Shown here: piece after piece, positions 59,101-64,000 of the stretch | Layout: each line of letters begins with the position of its first letter | How positions within the stretch are numbered: position 1 is the stretch's first letter | NCBI GenBank assembly: GCA_050084515.1 | Contig: CM114271.1 | Span: 40,982,001-41,046,000 of the forward strand | DNA from: Blasia pusilla | Taxonomy: Eukaryota; Marchantiophyta; Marchantiopsida; Blasiales | DNA length: 64,000 nt | Direction of reading: 5' to 3' | Made by a program: the position numbers and the translations under genes | The notes under the pieces: model-generated | The model's input: the letters and a program-made list of their open reading frames with translations, nothing else | Database searches by the model: none | Told to the model about the DNA's origin: nothing

Positions 59101-60567
59101 ATCATAAAAGACGTGAGAAGGTACTCTTTCTAAAGGGGTCCCTGATTATACCTATTCTGTGGATAAACTCTCTGCCATAAATCTTCAATTCCAATCTAGT
59201 AAATAACGATTGTGGTGCGCTTTATGCTCCCCTCAACATTGATCGCATCTACTTCTCATTTTACCAACTCTTTCAAAGAAGTTAAAGTTTTTGGTGTCCC
59301 AATTGGCTTCATAGGCTATATATCCAAGTTCTTAGAGGAGATCCTTTTGAAAGACATAGAACATCTTCATCTATAAACCTCCTCTAGGATATCCCTAACT
59401 TTCTAATGGGATTCTCTTCTAATACTTTCTCTAAACCCTAAACCCTTACATTCCTCCAACTTCTTTATACTTTTCCTCCCATCTTAAAGTTCTTACATCA
59501 ATTGGCCTCTCTCGTCATTTCATAACACCTGGTCAACTTTTTCATTTTAACACTTTTGATGGAGACGATGGTGTTTTGACTTCACAACAAACTTTCTTAC
59601 TTAGTACCTTCTCATCGGTTCACTTTTGACCAATAATTAGGACCTGTACTGGTTTATGATCATTTTCTTCTCACATTTCTTTCTCCATTTCTTGGCTTTC
59701 TTTTTCCTCTCTTGAAGTTCATGTTTATAATAAAGTAAAAAACATTATGAAAATTTATTTCACATCCTATGACAATTGTACTACGCGACCATTTATACTA
59801 ATAATATATTATATTACCTTAAATTATTAATAATTATATTTCCGATAAATCTGACATTTTATTATGCGGAAATGTTTTTCAACTTATTATGTCTTTCCCT
59901 AAATCAATGAATGATAAACGTTTAGGGTAATCTTGTCCAAACATATTAATGGCAACCAGTATGGAAAATTACAGCTATTTCTTAGATATGCACTAAGTTT
60001 GCTGATCAGAATCCGGCGGTTGCACATCATTTGATCTGGGCTCAGGTTATGGGATGAAAATTCTCTAGTTCCACTCACGGGACGTTTTCAGGTTCCATTT
60101 GCCTACCTCCAGATACGTGGGATGGGATATCTGCATTTATCAGCAACACAATTGCCAGGGTTCCACTATTACTACAGTGGAACCCCACCCGCCTAGACCT
60201 TGAATTGCATTTTTGTCTGAAGTGGGATTTATGCTGTTATCTATCAACATTCCAGCATGGATACCTAGCTCGTGTTCGGCGGTGCTTCCTTTTGATTACT
60301 TGGCATTACTTTGCATTAGTCTGTATGAGAGGCTGAAAACAAGAAATAACTGCAGTTCCATCAATAAGCAGAAACTGACGAGAGAGAGACCAGAAGGATG
60401 ATATGATGATTGAATCAGGTTGTTCCAAGCACTCTTACCAGAATTCATCATCTTGACTGCCAGCCGAGTGATCAAATTGCTCTGAATGAATACAAGGTAC
60501 AGAGGAGATAAATGACCAAAACTGAGAGGACGAAGGCCCATATAAGTCATAATCTCTATTTCTATGT
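59101..60567. other. Intergenic region downstream of the NOMO gene
   Basis: AT-rich, with no supported gene. The NOMO 3' untranslated region, reading on the minus strand, should end within the upper part. Confidence 0.5.
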
Positions 60568-63500
60568 CTAAAATGCTCTTTTCGATCTAACCGGGGCCTT
60601 CCGCACCTCCCTCTTAGGACTTGGGGCCGAAGCACTGGAACCAGCAATCAATTGGTAACCATCCTTCAACCTGAAAAAATGACCCAAGCTCAGGAAAATA
60701 GAATAAAAAAAGAGAAGCCAAGCTAACTGTTTATCACAGCTGCAGAGTGTGCGACCAAGATAGATGAGCGCATGAGGAAACAAACTTACTTTGGCATACT
60801 TGCGAAGATTGCAATAACTGCAACACCCACCACGATGGGAAGCACTGGCGCAGGTGTCAAATCCTAGTCACCACACCAGTACTTATCAGCAGTTTTCGAA
60901 TTCCAAACTCTCCCCATACAGGCTAGGCTAAAATGAATCTTATTCTATCAAACACATAAGCTTCAGACAGATTCCAGAAGGCTGTGTTTGCACTCTAGAA
61001 ATAAAAGATCTTCTTGACCTCATAATTCAATATCTAGTCCTCTAAACAGAACCAATAATTTGCTGAACTGGTTTTTGAAGATCACCTGACTGTGCAGTTT
61101 CTCCTTGGCAGTAAATGAGAGTGGTCCCAAGTGGACATGACTTCTTGATTCCAAATCTAATTCCAACACGTCTGATGTAAATTTGTGGGTCCGCTCAGAC
61201 AGGCCAAGTACTAGCCGGACAGTGTAAGTTCCTCTGTGTAGGCCCTTCACTTCGAAGAAATAAGACAGTGGTAAGGAAACACTGTCTTCTACTTTCACTG
61301 GTTCAGTTGTTGATACAAACTCCACCCTGAGGTGTGGTTGCCACATCGCTAGGTTGTCACCTTCAACAGTTCCCGTCACAATGGTGGTTGGAGCTTCATC
61401 AAACACCACAAAGTTTACCCCAAAGGTATCATTGTCAATGACCTGCAAGATGATGAATTAGTTTTCCATTGCTGTTTATTAAGTTCCTTTTCTCTAATTC
61501 CAAAACGGATTATTAGTAACTTCATGATATACTATACATCAATTTACACCTGTATCACATGGACTACTTCAAAGAAATAGTAATTGCCCTCGATATACAA
61601 CCCTGAAACCTAGTTTTCATTGGAAATAGCTCTAACTGCTCAACTGCACTTTCTTCTGTCAGCTCAAACTAATGAATCTAGTTCTCCATATGGCAGATCT
61701 TCAACAATTATATCTATGAAAGGTTTACAGACTAGTGAAAGTAATACAACTTTGTATAACATCTCGGTAATCTACACAGTTAGCTTGCCTCAAATGGAGA
61801 TCCAACTTGCTCTATCGACAACTCCCTCCTTACCTTGATTACAACTGAAGGTGGAGAAGCTCTCTCAATTTTCACAGTGCTGTCTTCTTTCAAAACAGTC
61901 TTGATGCTGTAGCTAGTATTAGGTAAGAGTCCCCTTAACCGATACTTCCCATCAGCATCAGTGATGGTTTCCTCATAGTAGCCTCTTTCTGAGCGTGCTT
62001 CCAACGATATTCCCTCCTCAGGTCTCCCGGATAGAGATGTAACAATTCCAATAGCACTGCACTTTGAAGGACGAAATAGCATGCTTAAAGACCGAGGGAA
62101 AACTGAAACATTAAGGTCTGAAACAGTCCCTGTTAAGTGCAACCCACATACCAAAGTGGATTCAAAATCATACCTCACAAAGAAAACTGCTTGAACTGGT
62201 AACTTCCATAGTATATGCCAGTGAAACAAGAATGCAGCCTCCTTTTACCTGTAAGCCATTCGTTGTGCAGTAAACATAACCTCCTTGAGTTCTCCTGAGC
62301 CCACTTCAATTGCTTGAGCTGCTGGTGAGAATGAATATTCCTGCATGTGAAGATATTTTATGAAGCAAAATAATTGCCTTGCAGACTTATCATTCCTGAT
62401 ACCGCACCCTGAGACTAAATTGACAGTGATGCTATCCTCTACTCTATTACTTGTCTAAGATCCCTTCACTGCAGTGATGTTTAGCACCCGAGGGGAGAAA
62501 ACGTGAGGTGCACAATTGTGTATGCCCACCTTCAGCAGAGGGCGGAGATAGAAGCTCCCAGGAAATAGATTTTCAAAAGTAAAGACTCCCCCAGGTCCTG
62601 TTCCAGCATTCTTTCGATAATTATCATCACCACTGAGAGAAAGCAAAACAGCTGGCAGAGACTCCTCTGCACCCTCTCCTGGAAGAATTTTCACAACGAT
62701 CTGACCCAGTTTCTGGCAAGAGAATGTGTTTTCTCCTATTGACTTCAAGTAAAATCCTGCCTGTTCAAAACAAACCTCACCAGGTCAAGAAGTGCTTTCC
62801 AAATCTTAGCTGGAGTACACAGCATCACATGCTGACAACTTCAAAGCGACAATCCTTAAACTGATGAAGTTTGAATACTACACTAAGCATCCCACACGCA
62901 CACAAAGTATAAAAGGATAAGATCAATCTTAACCACTCTGTTTGGAATGGCAAGAGGCAGAACAGATCAGAGAAAAGGAAGCAGGAAAGGATGTGTAAGT
63001 GCTCCCACCTTCTCAGCCAGTACCACATATGCTGTATCATCATAGAGAGGTCCAGCTGAGAATGTTCCATCATCTCCAGTTACAGTCCACAGGGCTATTT
63101 CTCCCGACTTCAGACGACCCACAGCACTATCCTTCTCAGGAAGTACAGTGATATTCACTCCCGCAAGAGCAGGAACCACAGATCCTGTGATATACACTCC
63201 TGGACGACCATTGAACGCTGGAATCTCTGCTTGGCATCCATCTGTCTCCACATGAAACTGTACAAGCATCCCCAATTAGGAAATTTAAAACACCGCCAAA
63301 ATAATAAATCCGTGGCTGCAGCAAAACACTTCTCTCTTGGGAGCACCCAGTCAAGTTAAATAGAAGTAACAATACCTTCTGATCTCTGGGATAGAAGAGC
63401 ACTTTTTCTGCTACATTTCCTCCCACTTGCTCCAAACCAGAATCTTGAGACAGCTCTCTGCCCAAAAGTACAAGCACTTCAGGATCTCAGGTTTTCCTGT

Positions 63501-63861
63501 AGTGCATTTGAGGAGTTTCCAACAAAGAGAAGGAAAAAATAACTCCAATATTCTAATTTTGACAAATTTTAGATGAGGTGAGGTGAACATACCCAACATG
63601 CCTTGGCACAAAAAGCAATTTGTCTCCAAGCTGCGCCCAATGAGCATATTTGTATACTGCTACTGGATGAGTTTCATTGGCTTCCGATACAAGATGTGCA
63701 TGGAGTTTGTGAGCAACCAAAACATCCTCCCCTTGCCATATGTCCACAAATATACACTCTGCGATGTTGTTTGCTTTAGGATATAGCTTCGAATCGATGT
63801 TTAGATACCCTGTCAACACATACTTTTGCCCGACAAGTTGCAGTGGCTGCCATACCAAAGT
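60568..63861 (-). CDS. NOMO (nodal modulator) homologue, C-terminal half, partial
   Basis: On the minus strand I read exons 63861-63593, about 63490-63376, 63257-63009, 62760-62530, 62340-62249, 62056-61834, 61442-61086, 60863-60790 and 60670-60568. Phases agree at every junction except the first, where the second exon start is unresolved and an in-frame TGA appears. The protein has repeated Ig-like or carboxypeptidase-regulatory-like beta modules (GRPGVYITGSVVPALAGVNI, DADGKYRLRGLLPNTSYSIK, LFPGSFYLRPLLK). A single membrane helix (PVLPIVVGVAVIAIFASM) and a short basic tail ending at TAG follow. NOMO is a large ER membrane glycoprotein with lumenal repeats. In animals it is part of a complex that helps insert multipass membrane proteins at the translocon. 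The N-terminal half lies beyond 64000. Confidence 0.93.
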
Positions 63862-64000
63862 CTATAAATGTAAGAAAGCATGCCAAGGTAAACTGTCTGG
63901 TCCTTCTAGTATAGTATGTGCACAATATATAGACATGTAATTCACAGAAATAGCTTCAACGCTACTTTAATCTGAGATATTCCCTCTGATAAACAGACTG
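63862..64000 (-). other. Intron of the NOMO gene reaching the window end
   Basis: The acceptor TTTATAG lies directly upstream of the exon at 63861. No exon is visible in the remaining 139 bp. Confidence 0.7.

Overview
The window looks like a repeat-rich plant-type nuclear genome. It has intron-containing genes, several plant-style LTR retrotransposons (a chromodomain Ty3 element with an initiator-Met-type primer site, and a Ty1/copia element), long (GA)n microsatellites, and large AT-rich stretches without genes. Cytosine methyltransferases captured by retrotransposons have been reported from charophyte algae and dinoflagellates (my recollection of the literature), so a non-seed streptophyte is a reasonable guess. 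The species is not determined. Only two host genes are convincing.

Layout: 1-3730 holds no recognisable gene. 3880-11197 (minus) is a complete chromovirus, with 1020-bp LTRs and a perfect 5-bp target duplication, but broken by many single-base indels. 13054-15076 (plus) is a five-exon PHO88/SND3 homologue. 15077-20074 is non-coding apart from one unrecognised ORF. From about 20.1 to 59.1 kb is a cluster of four related Ty3-type elements, called here A (20.1-30.1 kb, plus), B (about 33-42.8 kb, plus), C (46.6-55.3 kb, plus) and D (a minus-strand remnant, 55.4-57.1 kb, with a related LTR piece at 58.6-59.1 kb). A decayed Ty1/copia element (42.8-46.2 kb), a probable inverted solo LTR and a small DNA-transposon-like insertion are mixed in. 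60568-63861 (minus) is the 3' half of a NOMO gene that continues past the window end.

The most interesting content is the Ty3 family A-D. Between protease and reverse transcriptase, every copy carries a C5-cytosine DNA methyltransferase domain of DNMT3-like layout (motifs I, IV, VI, VIII, a short target-recognition segment, IX/X). Copies A, B and C also end, downstream of integrase, in a PHD finger. One transposon family therefore encodes a DNA-methylation writer and a likely histone-tail reader beside its replication enzymes. Copy B is best preserved: Pro-Cys-Gln catalytic motif, Asp-Ser-Gly-Ala protease site, YIDD reverse transcriptase box, integrase acidic triad and all eight PHD zinc ligands are readable. 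None of the copies is intact.

In-frame stops in A-C fall mostly on glutamine codons (TAG where a sister copy has CAG/CAA), as expected from C-to-T decay at methylated CHG sites. The two host genes both act, in known relatives, at the ER membrane in protein targeting or insertion (SND3, NOMO). I see no sign that their proximity is functional.
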